Origin: DB1 sp049323655
GTDB taxonomy: Bacteria > Desulfobacterota > Desulfobulbia > Desulfobulbales > SURF-16
NCBI GenBank assembly: GCA_049323655.1
Contig: JBMONO010000009.1
Coordinates: forward strand, 248,001-312,000
Direction of reading: 5' to 3'
DNA: 64,000 bases
Shown: positions 8,198 through 16,698 of the stretch, one piece after another
How the letters are laid out: each line of letters opens with the position of its first letter
Position numbering within the stretch: the first letter of the stretch is position 1
Notes under the pieces: generated by a model
Seen by the model: the letters and a program-made list of their open reading frames with translations, nothing else
Databases searched by the model: none
What the model was told of the DNA's origin: nothing
Position numbers and translations under genes: made by a program

Positions 8198-11100
8198 CTA
8201 TCTGCTTGTCGGGACGACACGAACAGCGACAGAACCACAGCCATTGCTGTCAACGACTCGGTACCAGTAAGGAACGCCGATCGTCAGTCCACTGTCCAGA
8301 TAGGTGGCATAGCTGGTGACGAGGTTATCCTTGATCAGACTGAAGCCGGAGTTGGGGCCGGTCGTGCTGCGGTAGATATCATAGCTGGCGGCACCGGTAT
8401 TGGCCCAGACCAACTGCACCTTGTTCAGCTTGGCCCTGGCGGTGAGGGTGCAGAGACAATCATCGGCAACAGCGACCGTACCGAAATCGGTATCAGTCAG
8501 ATTGGGTTCGCCACTGCCAGGGAAGGATTCGACCGTATTGTCGGTAACCCGCAGGCCGACATCCTGATTGCCGGCCGCGGCGAAATACGTCCCCGGCGCG
8601 ACAGTCACTGTTTCACCGGATTCATCGTCAAAACCGGTGAGGGGCGGGGTCAGATCCCAGTCCCAGGCGGTGATGGTATCGGGATCACAGTCGGTGCACC
8701 CGGCCTCGTACTCGCCCTCGTTCGGGTCAAAGGAGGCCGATCCGTCCAGGGTTAAGGAATCAGCAGGGCAGAGTGACGTCATATACGGGCCACCGGCATC
8801 CGCAGTGGGCGGATGGGGCGGATTGGTGATCGCGACGTTCTGCTTGACCGTGGCGGTGAGGGCCGGATCGTTGTCATCGGTGACCCGCAGGGTGACCGGG
8901 AAGGTGCAGGGCGGCGTGTCACAGGTGAAAACATTGGTCGCAATGGCGGGCGTGGTCGTTTGCGCATCGTAGAGGCCATCGTTGTCCCAATCCCACTCGA
9001 ATTTGGTCAGATTGGCAATGGTCTTGCCCGGCTCCGAATGGTCAGAGCAGGATGGATTAAAACTCACCGTGTCACCGGAATAGGTTGACTTGGGACTGTA
9101 GTCAAAGCAGGCAATAGGTGACGAGGCAAACAGTGCCGGTTTGAGGGTGATAATCATCCAGGCGGTGGTCAGCGGCGGATCGGTCAGATTGCCGCTTGGC
9201 CATTGGCCATCGGCGGACTGAATCTCCAGGATGCGCTGCGCCAGTCCCTTCTCACAGTCGGCTTCGGAGGTGCAGGCGGTGGTGGTGGGGTCACCATAGT
9301 ACCAGTCAAAGCTGGCGCCGGAAGTTTTCACGAGCTGGGTGGTGGGGTCGGGCAACGAAAGCCGCATGGCCTTGGCAAAGGAGTACCAGCCATAAGTCTT
9401 AGAACCTCCCCAACCTGAACTGTTATGCGTGAAGTCGCGCCATCGATCGGCGATATACTTCTCCGCCCGGTCCCATTTGAGATCCGCCGTGGTCTGGCCA
9501 TCAAAGATCATCTGCACCATGCCGGAGGTGGTGGTCTGTTCGCAGGAGTCACCGGCGCAGCCGCCCACCGAGTTATAGCTGAAATAGTTATAACTGCAGG
9601 ACGTCACGGCCGCAGACGGTCCGCTACACCCCATGCTGTAGGCGAGCCAGTTGGCATTATAATTTTTTACCCACGCCGGGACGACCACATTCCAGGGCGA
9701 CTGCTGGGCCGGCAGCATGCCGATCGCACCCCACTGGCTGGCCGAGTTGTCACCCGGGAAACCATAGTTCCAGCCATACCACCAGGACCCACACACCCCG
9801 CCGTTGCAGCCGGTCGAGTCGGATTGACCCCAGGCGTGCATATCTGCCATGTCCTGCAGGAGTTCGCCGTAGGTCCAGTTGTGGACGATAGTTCCGTCGG
9901 TCCGGGTGAAATCGCGGCCGGTCAGATCAGTGGGGCTTACCCCGGAGGCGATGATGGCATCCATGATCTGGCCGCTCTGATAGGGGATGTGGCTGCCGCC
10001 CCAATCATAGACCTCTATTCCGTAACCATTGGGGGCAGCCTGGCCTGCCTCGGGGTTGTCGGTAACACTGCCATGAGTGACCGGGCTGATTGCACTGGCA
10101 CGGAGCGCCGGATAATATGTATAATAGTTGTACCCTTTCACCAGGTAATTCATCCCCTGCTGGACTGCCTCGACATAGGGATCCTCGTTGACATTGCCCT
10201 TGATCTTGTGGCCGTTGATGCCAAAGGCATGGATGGCAGAGGCGGTGGGTGTCACCAGGGTATAGACATAGTTAGTTTGCAGCCAGGTCATAAACGGGGA
10301 GCTATCATAGGTTCTGGGATAGCCGGCATATCCGCCCAGGTTATTGCCCTGCTGATAGAGCCACCACAGCCCTTCGTCAATTGCCACGTTAATCCTGGCA
10401 TCAAGAGTATCGGCTTCGAGTTTCACCAGGTAGGAATCGGCAACTGCATTGGTCATGCTATTATCCACCCCATCGACCAGCAATCGAGCGGTAAATGGCG
10501 CCCCTGGTGCGCCACTATAAGAGTGCTTGGCCGCGACATTATAACGGGTTTTGCCACTCAAAGCAGACACATCAGACAAAGAGCCATCGCCAAAGTCCCA
10601 CCGATACCATACGGTATCGGTATCCGTGGTGTCGATTACACCTTTCAGGCTCGTCTGCTGGGTGATACCAGCAAGACTAGGACTTTGCAAAGCAGGAGTA
10701 CAGGTGCAGTCATAAACTGTATTCATCGCTGCAACCCCAACGCTTACCCCGTTCTGGAGAAGTTCCACCTGCCTCGAGGATGAACAACTGGTCCCGAGCA
10801 CCTCCAAGGTGATGGAATCCGGTACTGGCGAGGCGGCAACATTGGTCGACTGATCGAATGCGGCGTCGTTGTACCCAGCGCTACACAGATTTGTTTCCGT
10901 ACAATCTCCGCCGTTCACATCATAGAGACACACTCTTTGGGTGCTACCACCCGTGGTTATAACGGCCCTGACCCAGGAAATATAACTACTACCTTGGCCC
11001 CCCCCTCTGATCCGCAACACATTATCGCCCCCGCTTGTATTCCAAGTCGGGCCGGACGTTGCAGGGGCAATTGCCGTATGGTATTTGGCCGGATCACCCT

Positions 11101-11209
11101 GCCAGGTAATACAGCGAACCTTGTCCACCGCCGCCGAGGCCAGTGAAACTGACAGCAGCAGGCCGACCCCGGTCAGGGCCGCAATTGTGTATGCTTTTCG
11201 ATTCTTCAT
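8198..11209 (-). CDS. Large exported PKD/alpha-alpha-toroid surface protein, copy B
   Basis: The start MKNRKAYTIAALTG at 11209 has AAGGGGGA five bases upstream and gives 1003 residues with a Sec signal peptide ending ASA. An N-terminal beta-rich part is followed by a PKD-like stretch (RWDFGDGSLSD, about 190). Next comes a long helical region with toroid-type repeats (NVAIDEGLWWLYQQGN, YVEAVQQGMNYLVKGYN, about 260-700). Two PKD domains follow (FEWDWDNDGLYD; ADAGGPYM...LDGSASFDPNEG), then an FN3-like tail (AASYDIYRSTTGP). There is no PEP-CTERM or LPXTG end. The paralogue at 12959-15475 shares a nearly identical signal peptide and about the last 90 residues while the middle has diverged. It is probably a secreted or surface protein of unknown function. 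Confidence 0.75.
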   Translation of the reverse strand: MKNRKAYTIAALTGVGLLLSVSLASAAVDKVRCITWQGDPAKYHTAIAPATSGPTWNTSGGDNVLRIRGGGQGSSYISWVRAVITTGGSTQRVCLYDVNGGDCTETNLCSAGYNDAAFDQSTNVAASPVPDSITLEVLGTSCSSSRQVELLQNGVSVGVAAMNTVYDCTCTPALQSPSLAGITQQTSLKGVIDTTDTDTVWYRWDFGDGSLSDVSALSGKTRYNVAAKHSYSGAPGAPFTARLLVDGVDNSMTNAVADSYLVKLEADTLDARINVAIDEGLWWLYQQGNNLGGYAGYPRTYDSSPFMTWLQTNYVYTLVTPTASAIHAFGINGHKIKGNVNEDPYVEAVQQGMNYLVKGYNYYTYYPALRASAISPVTHGSVTDNPEAGQAAPNGYGIEVYDWGGSHIPYQSGQIMDAIIASGVSPTDLTGRDFTRTDGTIVHNWTYGELLQDMADMHAWGQSDSTGCNGGVCGSWWYGWNYGFPGDNSASQWGAIGMLPAQQSPWNVVVPAWVKNYNANWLAYSMGCSGPSAAVTSCSYNYFSYNSVGGCAGDSCEQTTTSGMVQMIFDGQTTADLKWDRAEKYIADRWRDFTHNSSGWGGSKTYGWYSFAKAMRLSLPDPTTQLVKTSGASFDWYYGDPTTTACTSEADCEKGLAQRILEIQSADGQWPSGNLTDPPLTTAWMIITLKPALFASSPIACFDYSPKSTYSGDTVSFNPSCSDHSEPGKTIANLTKFEWDWDNDGLYDAQTTTPAIATNVFTCDTPPCTFPVTLRVTDDNDPALTATVKQNVAITNPPHPPTADAGGPYMTSLCPADSLTLDGSASFDPNEGEYEAGCTDCDPDTITAWDWDLTPPLTGFDDESGETVTVAPGTYFAAAGNQDVGLRVTDNTVESFPGSGEPNLTDTDFGTVAVADDCLCTLTARAKLNKVQLVWANTGAASYDIYRSTTGPNSGFSLIKDNLVTSYATYLDSGLTIGVPYWYRVVDSNGCGSVAVRVVPTSR

Positions 11210-11439
11210 TTTTCCCCCTTTATCTTCTGTGTTAGTCACTTCTCCCGCTTGTTTTCATGCACCACGGCCAAGTCGGCTCCTCCGTTTTCCCCCGAAGTCG
11301 CATTATACCGGAAAGATCGAGAGCAATGGTTGCCGTTTCGTCCACCCGGAGAATGAAATCCTGTCCCTGGCAAAAAAGACGTCTTCACCTGCCCAGCCGA
11401 AGTTAATGATGAAGGCAGAACCAATGGCGTTGCTCTTAT

Positions 11440-11590
11440 CTATGCCGGCGCCATTGACAACACATGCCCATAAATGCCCGACCTGATTCGATGGCTACCA
11501 TGGCCGGCGAGGCAATGAAGCCCAGGCCCGCTGCCAGAACCCCACGTTTGAGGCCCTTTATTTTTGTCAGGCATTGGTGTTGTCGCTGTC
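11440..11590 (-). pseudogene. PEP-CTERM protein gene remnant
   Basis: On the minus strand the bases read GLKRGVLAAGLGFIASPAMVAIES, matching the signal peptide region of the intact PEP-CTERM protein at 15588-16292 (TGILATALAFGLTASPAMAAVD). Relative to that copy about ten bases carrying the Shine-Dalgarno and start codon are missing, and everything after the signal peptide is gone or unrecognisable. The upstream control region (to about 11830) is preserved. It marks the decayed third gene of duplicated unit B. Confidence 0.65.
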
Positions 11591-11619
11591 TCCCGAAACA
11601 AATTATCAAAATTGAATTT

Positions 11620-11634
11620 GCAAAATCCATTCCC
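11620..11634 (-). promoter_or_regulatory. Sigma-54-like promoter of unit B
   Basis: On the minus strand GGAATGGATTTTGCA gives a GG/GC pair exactly 12 bases apart (GG at 11633-11632, GC at 11621-11620) with a TTTTGCA -12 box. The -24 box is GGAAT rather than GGCAC. The same element stands at 16363-16376 upstream of the intact PEP-CTERM gene, which supports function. Confidence 0.5.
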
Positions 11635-11795
11635 CCTCGCCCAAAAAGAACAGCCGACGCCATCCGCCCTTTTCTTCCCCACGGCGATCATTTTTTTATA
11701 CGTATTGCAACAGGTTACACCTCCATCATCACAAAGCGCCCGTAAGGACCAGCCGGCACGATGCCCTCTTTCAGCGAAAAGCACGCCGGAAAAGT

Positions 11796-11820
11796 CCGGG
11801 AAAGCGTTCCGCTTTCCCGG
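11796..11820. promoter_or_regulatory. Perfect 11-base dyad, candidate enhancer site of unit B
   Basis: CCGGGAAAGCG (11796-11806) and CGCTTTCCCGG (11810-11820) flank TTC. It lies 163 bases upstream of the -24 GG of the sigma-54-like promoter. The sister unit has the same dyad at 164 bases. That distance suits a bacterial enhancer-binding protein site. Confidence 0.5.
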
Positions 11821-12016
11821 AAAACGGAATTTTCCGCATGGCAACCATCGCGCTGACCAATAAAATAAAACCACAAAAATACTTTTTCTCAACTCACCGA
11901 TTTCACAAAATAAAACACTGGCACCCACTTTCCAGTCGCAACACTCTGCTCACGATGACGGCATCGCACCAGCGCTGGTCATTTTGCGGACAACGGACCA
12001 CGAAAGACCAAACCAA

Positions 12017-12859
12017 TTATCGCATTTCCAGATAAAGTGGGGCCAGCTGTCCATCCCGCCATCGTTCGATGCGCAGTGTCGTCACACCTCCCGTTGCGGC
12101 TCCTGCCAGGGAGCGAACCAGATCTGCGGCTGACCCCACTGCAGCCCCGTTCACATCCCTCACCACATCCCCCTCCCGCAGTCCAATCATATTGATCGGC
12201 GAGGTTTCGGCAAGCCTGGTGATTTTTATTCCCAGCGGCCGCTCTTCTTCCTCAGGCATGGGCTGAGATTCCGCTTCTCCAAATTCCGAGCCATCGGCCG
12301 GGCTGGCGTCAATGTCGAGCAACACCGTATCGCCATCGGCAAAGACTGCGGCGATATCCTCTTTCCGATAACTTTTTCCACCCTCTTCCTGCGGCAGCAC
12401 CTGCTCCCTTGCCGCCTCCTGACTCCCGGGCTCACCTCGCCTCTCGACAACCACACGGTTCGGATTGCGACTCATAACCCACAGGATGTCCGGCTGGGCG
12501 CGCCCCTGACCCTGACCCTCTTTTTTGTAAAGCAAGGCATAATTCCAGCTCTCCAGCAGTTTCTCCAGCCCCTGTTCAAGGGGAACAGAGGCAAGCCGGC
12601 AGCTCGTCAGCTCACCAGGGAGCTCCGCGGCCCGTAGGGTAAGCCGGAATTCCCGGGAAATCGCGGTGATGATTTCACCAAGTGGCGCCTCGTTGGCCAC
12701 AAGGTCAATGCGGGAGTCAGTCACCTTGAGTCTATAGGACGACGCCTCGGCAGCCACCCCTGACGCTGGAAAGACAAAAAGCAGACTGAGCACGGCTATG
12801 ACGGCGGCAAGACTGCTTCCCCTGGGAAGAAAGCGGAAAAACGAATGGAAGGTTGTCAT
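12017..12859 (-). CDS. STN-like plus PDZ domain exported protein, copy A
   Basis: With the start MTTFHSFFRFL at 12859 the protein has 280 residues and a signal peptide (LAAVIAVLSLLFVFPASGVAA). Residues of about 55-135 carry the STN-like domain (ANEAPLGEIITAISREFRLTLRA, LEKLLESWNYALLYKK). An acidic linker rich in Glu follows. The C-terminal PDZ domain has MIGLREGDVVRDVNGAAVGS. The same architecture is found in the 7285-8085 protein, so the two are tandem paralogues. A role in assembling or sensing the cognate PKD protein at the envelope is inference from the conserved pairing. The Shine-Dalgarno is poor, and a terminator hairpin precedes the gene. Confidence 0.7.
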   Translation of the reverse strand: MTTFHSFFRFLPRGSSLAAVIAVLSLLFVFPASGVAAEASSYRLKVTDSRIDLVANEAPLGEIITAISREFRLTLRAAELPGELTSCRLASVPLEQGLEKLLESWNYALLYKKEGQGQGRAQPDILWVMSRNPNRVVVERRGEPGSQEAAREQVLPQEEGGKSYRKEDIAAVFADGDTVLLDIDASPADGSEFGEAESQPMPEEEERPLGIKITRLAETSPINMIGLREGDVVRDVNGAAVGSAADLVRSLAGAATGGVTTLRIERWRDGQLAPLYLEMR

Positions 12860-12891
12860 GGCCACTAAAAAAAGATGTTTAGCGGGAAAAA

Positions 12892-12928
12892 ACAACACGC
12901 CGGCGGTCGTCGATCGCCGGCGTGTTGT
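12892..12928 (-). terminator. Intrinsic terminator/attenuator between PKD and PDZ genes, copy A
   Basis: Fourteen-base perfect arms (12892-12905 ACAACACGCCGGCG, 12915-12928) flank a 9-base loop, with TTTTTT following on the minus strand. Its sequence differs from the 8125-8163 hairpin but its position between the paired genes is the same. Confidence 0.85.
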
Positions 12929-12958
12929 CTGCGTCACCTCTTCAGGCGCCGTGATGCT

Positions 12959-15475
12959 TTAGCGGCTTGTCGGGACAACTTTTACCGCTACCGAACCGCA
13001 ACCATTGCTGTCAACGACCCGATACCAGTAGGGGGTGCCGATCGTCAACCCGCTGTCCAGATAGGTGGCATAGCTTGTGACAAGGTTATCTTTAATCAGA
13101 CTGAAGCCACTGTTCGGTCCGATCGTGCTGCGATAGATGTCATAGCTGGCGGCGCCGGTATTGGCCCAGACCAGTTGCACCTTATTGAGCTTGGCGCGGG
13201 CACTCAGGGTACACAGACAGTCGTCATAGACGGTAACGGTGTCAAACCCCTCACCGGTCAGATCGGGCTGCTGGCTGCCCGGATAGGACGCTGCCGTGTT
13301 GTCCGTTACTTTCAGACCGATCTGCTTCTCACCCAGGGTGAAATAGGTGGCAATGTCGGCAGCGCTCAGGGCAACGGTTTCACCACTCTCATTGACATAA
13401 TCCCATGGCGCGTTGTCAAGATCCCACGCCCAGTCGGTGATGGTATCAAACGGCGGGTTACCGCTTTCACTGGTCCCCTCATCAATATCAAAGGAGCCTG
13501 ACCCATCAAGCGTCAGGGAGTCGGCGCCGCACTGGGTGGTCATATAGGGACCACCGGCATCGGCTACCGGCGGGTGGGGCGGCAGGGTCAAATTGACATC
13601 AATCGTGGCGGTATCCGTTACCGGGTCGTCCGAGTCATCGGTTACCCGCAGGGTGACCGGATAGGTGCCAAGGTCATAAGTGGCGTCATCCCAGGTAAAT
13701 GTCTGCAGATCCGGGGTGGTCGAGGTCACATCATAAACGCCGTCGTTGTCGAAATCCCACTCATAGAGGATAATGGATTTTGTCCCGTCGGAATGGTACG
13801 AACAGGACGGATCAAAGGAGATCGGAACGTCCATGTAGCCGGGATTGGGGTTGGCGTTGAAACAGGCCACCGGCGGCGGCGAAAAAACGCTCGGAGTGAG
13901 GATCAGCACGCCAAAGGCGGTCCCCATGTCGTTGACGATGTAGCCATCCATCCAGCCGGTGCCGCGCCAGTGACCGTCCGCATACTGATCCGGCAGCATG
14001 ACGCCGACATAATCGCCATACCAGTCAGCGGTGCCGGGAGTGCCGGGCAGCGAGTCAAGGCTGTGCAGCCGCATGCCCTTCATGATGGCGTACATGGTGT
14101 AATAGGCGCGGTGGCCGTACCAGTTCTCCGTCCATCGACTTGTCTGGCCGAGCCAGTTGTTGCCGAGAAAGGTGGTGGCCAGATTGAGATCGGTGCTGTA
14201 GCTGCCGGCGCCGTTCTGGGCATCGTAGAGGCTCTGCCCGACCAGTTTCATGCCGACCAGGGCGCCACCGGTCAGACAGACGTTCGGGGTGGTAAAGTCA
14301 CCATAATTGTAGTAGCCGGCACGATAGGAGACAAAGCCCCGGTTGTTGTAGGCGATCTGATTGTGGAGATAGCCGGCCAGCCTGGTCTTGACCCAGATGG
14401 GAATTGCCGCGCCGAAATTGTTCTGAGCTGCTTCAAGGCCGATATAGGCCCACTGGGAGGCGGAGTTATCGCCATAATTCGGGTTCCATCCGGTATTATT
14501 CGCCGCAGTATAATACCAGCCGCCCAGGGCGCCGCTCGGCGGAAAAGCGGTGCCGTCGATCTGGCTCCAGCCATACCAGTCGGCCATGTCCTGGACGATG
14601 TCCCGATAGGTGCGCCCGAGCACATAAGTCGCCTGGCCGGTGGCCGCCACAGCGTCCGGTGCCCCGGAGCCGGCAATGGCGCCCATGGCAAGTCCTTGCT
14701 CATAATTGGTGTGACCGCTGTCATAATAGGCAACAAGGCCATAGCCGTTGCCCTCGTCACCATCGCCGTCACCGTCATAATCCTCCGGATGGCCATGGGT
14801 CTGGGCGTTCATGCCTTGGGCATATGTCCTGCTCAGGATGTAGTTGATGCCCCGCTGCACATCATCGACATACGGATCTTCCAGGGGCTGCAGGGGATTG
14901 GCCTCCACGCTGAGCAGATGCCCCTGCACCTCGAAGGCCCACACCGGCGCCCCGGAGCGTCCGACATAGTAACCGGAGTCGTTCCAGTAGCCGGCCGGCA
15001 CCGCAGGTGAACCGGCGGAGGTCCTTACCATATCTTTATGCAGGTACCAGAGGGCCTTGTCGATGGCGATGTTGGTTTTGGAATCCTTGTTGTCCGGAGC
15101 GATGAGGATCTTATAGGTGTCGGACTTGCCGTCCATACTCAGGGTGGTGGTGAACGGGGTGTTCACCGCCGCACTGTAGGTGTGGGTCACCTCCAGGTTG
15201 TAAACGCCGTTGGCGGGGACGGCAATGGTGCCGGAGGCCGGCGCGGTGCCGTCCTGAAAATCCCAGGAATAACTGACCGAGCCGCCTGCCGCATCGCCGT
15301 AAATGACAGCGGTCAACTTGACCGCCTGGCCACTGATGGCGGTATGCGGCGCATTCGGATTCCCCTGCCAGGGCACACAGAGTATTCTGCTCACCGCCGC
15401 CGAGGCCAGCGAAGCCGACAGCAGCAGGCCGACCCCGGTCAGGGCCGCAATGGTGTATGCTTTTCGATTCTTCAT
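12959..15475 (-). CDS. Large exported PKD/alpha-alpha-toroid surface protein, copy A
   Basis: The protein has 838 residues from MKNRKAYTIAALTGVGLLLS (AAGGGGGA Shine-Dalgarno). After the signal peptide comes a PKD domain (SYSWDFQDGTAPASG, about 60-120). A toroid-like helical region starts NIAIDKALWYLHKDM and includes YVDDVQRGINYILSRTY (about 140-540). Two PKD domains follow (YEWDFDNDGVYDVTS; ADAGGPYMTTQ...LDGSGSFDIDEG), then an FN3-like tail identical in most positions to that of the 8198-11209 protein. No sorting signal is seen at the C-terminus. It follows the intact PEP-CTERM gene and so belongs to unit A of the duplication. Function is not known. Extracellular carbohydrate or protein binding is plausible from the PKD domains. 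Confidence 0.75.
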   Translation of the reverse strand: MKNRKAYTIAALTGVGLLLSASLASAAVSRILCVPWQGNPNAPHTAISGQAVKLTAVIYGDAAGGSVSYSWDFQDGTAPASGTIAVPANGVYNLEVTHTYSAAVNTPFTTTLSMDGKSDTYKILIAPDNKDSKTNIAIDKALWYLHKDMVRTSAGSPAVPAGYWNDSGYYVGRSGAPVWAFEVQGHLLSVEANPLQPLEDPYVDDVQRGINYILSRTYAQGMNAQTHGHPEDYDGDGDGDEGNGYGLVAYYDSGHTNYEQGLAMGAIAGSGAPDAVAATGQATYVLGRTYRDIVQDMADWYGWSQIDGTAFPPSGALGGWYYTAANNTGWNPNYGDNSASQWAYIGLEAAQNNFGAAIPIWVKTRLAGYLHNQIAYNNRGFVSYRAGYYNYGDFTTPNVCLTGGALVGMKLVGQSLYDAQNGAGSYSTDLNLATTFLGNNWLGQTSRWTENWYGHRAYYTMYAIMKGMRLHSLDSLPGTPGTADWYGDYVGVMLPDQYADGHWRGTGWMDGYIVNDMGTAFGVLILTPSVFSPPPVACFNANPNPGYMDVPISFDPSCSYHSDGTKSIILYEWDFDNDGVYDVTSTTPDLQTFTWDDATYDLGTYPVTLRVTDDSDDPVTDTATIDVNLTLPPHPPVADAGGPYMTTQCGADSLTLDGSGSFDIDEGTSESGNPPFDTITDWAWDLDNAPWDYVNESGETVALSAADIATYFTLGEKQIGLKVTDNTAASYPGSQQPDLTGEGFDTVTVYDDCLCTLSARAKLNKVQLVWANTGAASYDIYRSTIGPNSGFSLIKDNLVTSYATYLDSGLTIGTPYWYRVVDSNGCGSVAVKVVPTSR

Positions 15476-15587
15476 TTTTCCCCCTTTATCTTCCGTGTTA
15501 TTCACTTCTCCCGTTTGTTGTTATGCTCGACGACCGCAGTCGACTTCTCCCGTTTTCCCCCGAAAACGGCAGCACCATCCTGCCGAC

Positions 15588-16292
15588 TTACGCCTTCTTC
15601 ATCCGTTTGCGGCCCACCCCGAAGAGGCCGGCAAGCCCGGTCCCCATCAGCAGCATGGTGGCTGGTTCGGGAATAGGCTCACCGCTCGTCCGCAGGGTGC
15701 TGGAAAAATATACACTTTCATCGCTGTCAGGATCAGTCTGGCTGAGAAAAAAACCGGCCTGCGGCGCGGCGTTGGTCAGGTTGAGGACGATGGTCGCCGT
15801 CTCACCGACGCCAAGGGTAAAATCCCAGCCCAGGGCAAAGGAGACGTCATCTGGTAAACCTACCGGAACACCATTGCTGTTATCCAGCGACCCGGCCAGC
15901 AGATTGTCATAAATATCGCCAAACAGATAGCCGGGCTCATCAATCTCCCAGGATTGACCGGCTGCGGTACTGCCATGGGCCGCACCGTATTCATTAAAAT
16001 AGGTATTGTCCGCTTCGTCTATCTCCAGATCGAAAAAGGCAAGAAAGGTGTGACTGCCGGCCACGCTGGTCGACCAGGTGAGGGTGCCGAGGCCGCTTGT
16101 CCAGTCAAAGCCGGAATCATTCATGCCGGCAATGGCCGACAAGGGTGCGCCCGGATAACCCCCGCCACTTTCATAAGCTGTCCCATCAACATAAAACGCC
16201 CAGTCAAACAGATCGACGGCTGCCATGGCCGGCGAGGCAGTGAGGCCAAAGGCCAAGGCCGTTGCCAGTATCCCAGTTTTGTGTTTTTTCAT
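15588..16292 (-). CDS. PEP-CTERM sorting-domain protein
   Basis: The 234-residue protein starts MKKHKTGILATALAF at 16292 with GGAG seven bases upstream. It has a signal peptide cut after SPAMA, a beta-rich body (FDWAFYVDGTAYESGGGYP, LGWDFTLGVGETATIVLNLTN), and the diagnostic C-terminal tag IPEPATMLLMGTGLAG, hydrophobic through LFGVG, then RKRMKKA. PEP-CTERM proteins are processed by the exosortase system and commonly belong to exopolysaccharide or biofilm matrices. No exosortase gene is in the window. It heads the A unit, and a broken copy heads unit B. Confidence 0.9.
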   Translation of the reverse strand: MKKHKTGILATALAFGLTASPAMAAVDLFDWAFYVDGTAYESGGGYPGAPLSAIAGMNDSGFDWTSGLGTLTWSTSVAGSHTFLAFFDLEIDEADNTYFNEYGAAHGSTAAGQSWEIDEPGYLFGDIYDNLLAGSLDNSNGVPVGLPDDVSFALGWDFTLGVGETATIVLNLTNAAPQAGFFLSQTDPDSDESVYFSSTLRTSGEPIPEPATMLLMGTGLAGLFGVGRKRMKKA

Positions 16293-16362
16293 TTTTGTCT
16301 CCTTTTTGTCAGGTATTCGTGTTGTTACAGACTGGCAGGCACAAATTATTGAATGTATTTTT

Positions 16363-16378
16363 GCAAAATCCATTCCGC
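16363..16378 (-). promoter_or_regulatory. Sigma-54-like promoter of the PEP-CTERM gene
   Basis: The minus strand reads GCGGAATGGATTTTGC. The GG (16376-16375) and GC (16364-16363) are 12 bases apart, followed by AAAA. Transcription would start near 16351, about 60 bases before the start codon. It is conserved in sequence and position with 11620-11634. Confidence 0.5.
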
Positions 16379-16539
16379 TTTCTTCCAAAAAGAACAACAT
16401 CGCTCCTCCTTTCCACTTTCCCGGCGGACGACCATTTTTTAATCCGTATTGCAACAGGTTACACCTCCGCCACCACAGCGTAGCGGAAGGGCCGATCGGC
16501 CCGGCGGCCGGTTTTCAGCCAATAGCACGCCGGAAAAAT

Positions 16540-16564
16540 CCGGGAAACCGTTCCGTTTTCCCGG
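16540..16564. promoter_or_regulatory. Dyad, candidate enhancer site of unit A
   Basis: CCGGGAAACCG and CGTTTTCCCGG flank TTC. This is the same dyad as 11796-11820 with one mismatched arm pair. It sits 164 bases upstream of the sigma-54-like -24 box. A second block conserved between the units, CGTATTGCAACAGGTTACAC, lies between dyad and promoter (from 16445 here and 11701 in unit B). The 16455-16698 gap holds no gene. Confidence 0.5.
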
Positions 16565-16698
16565 AAAACGGAATTTGCCGCATGGGTAATCATGCCGATA
16601 TCCTTATTTCCTTCCCTCGGCGCCGCCCGCTCATCCTGCCGCTTGCGCCAGACAGGCCGCCGCACAGGAGATGACGTTTGCAAAAAAAACGCCCCGGT

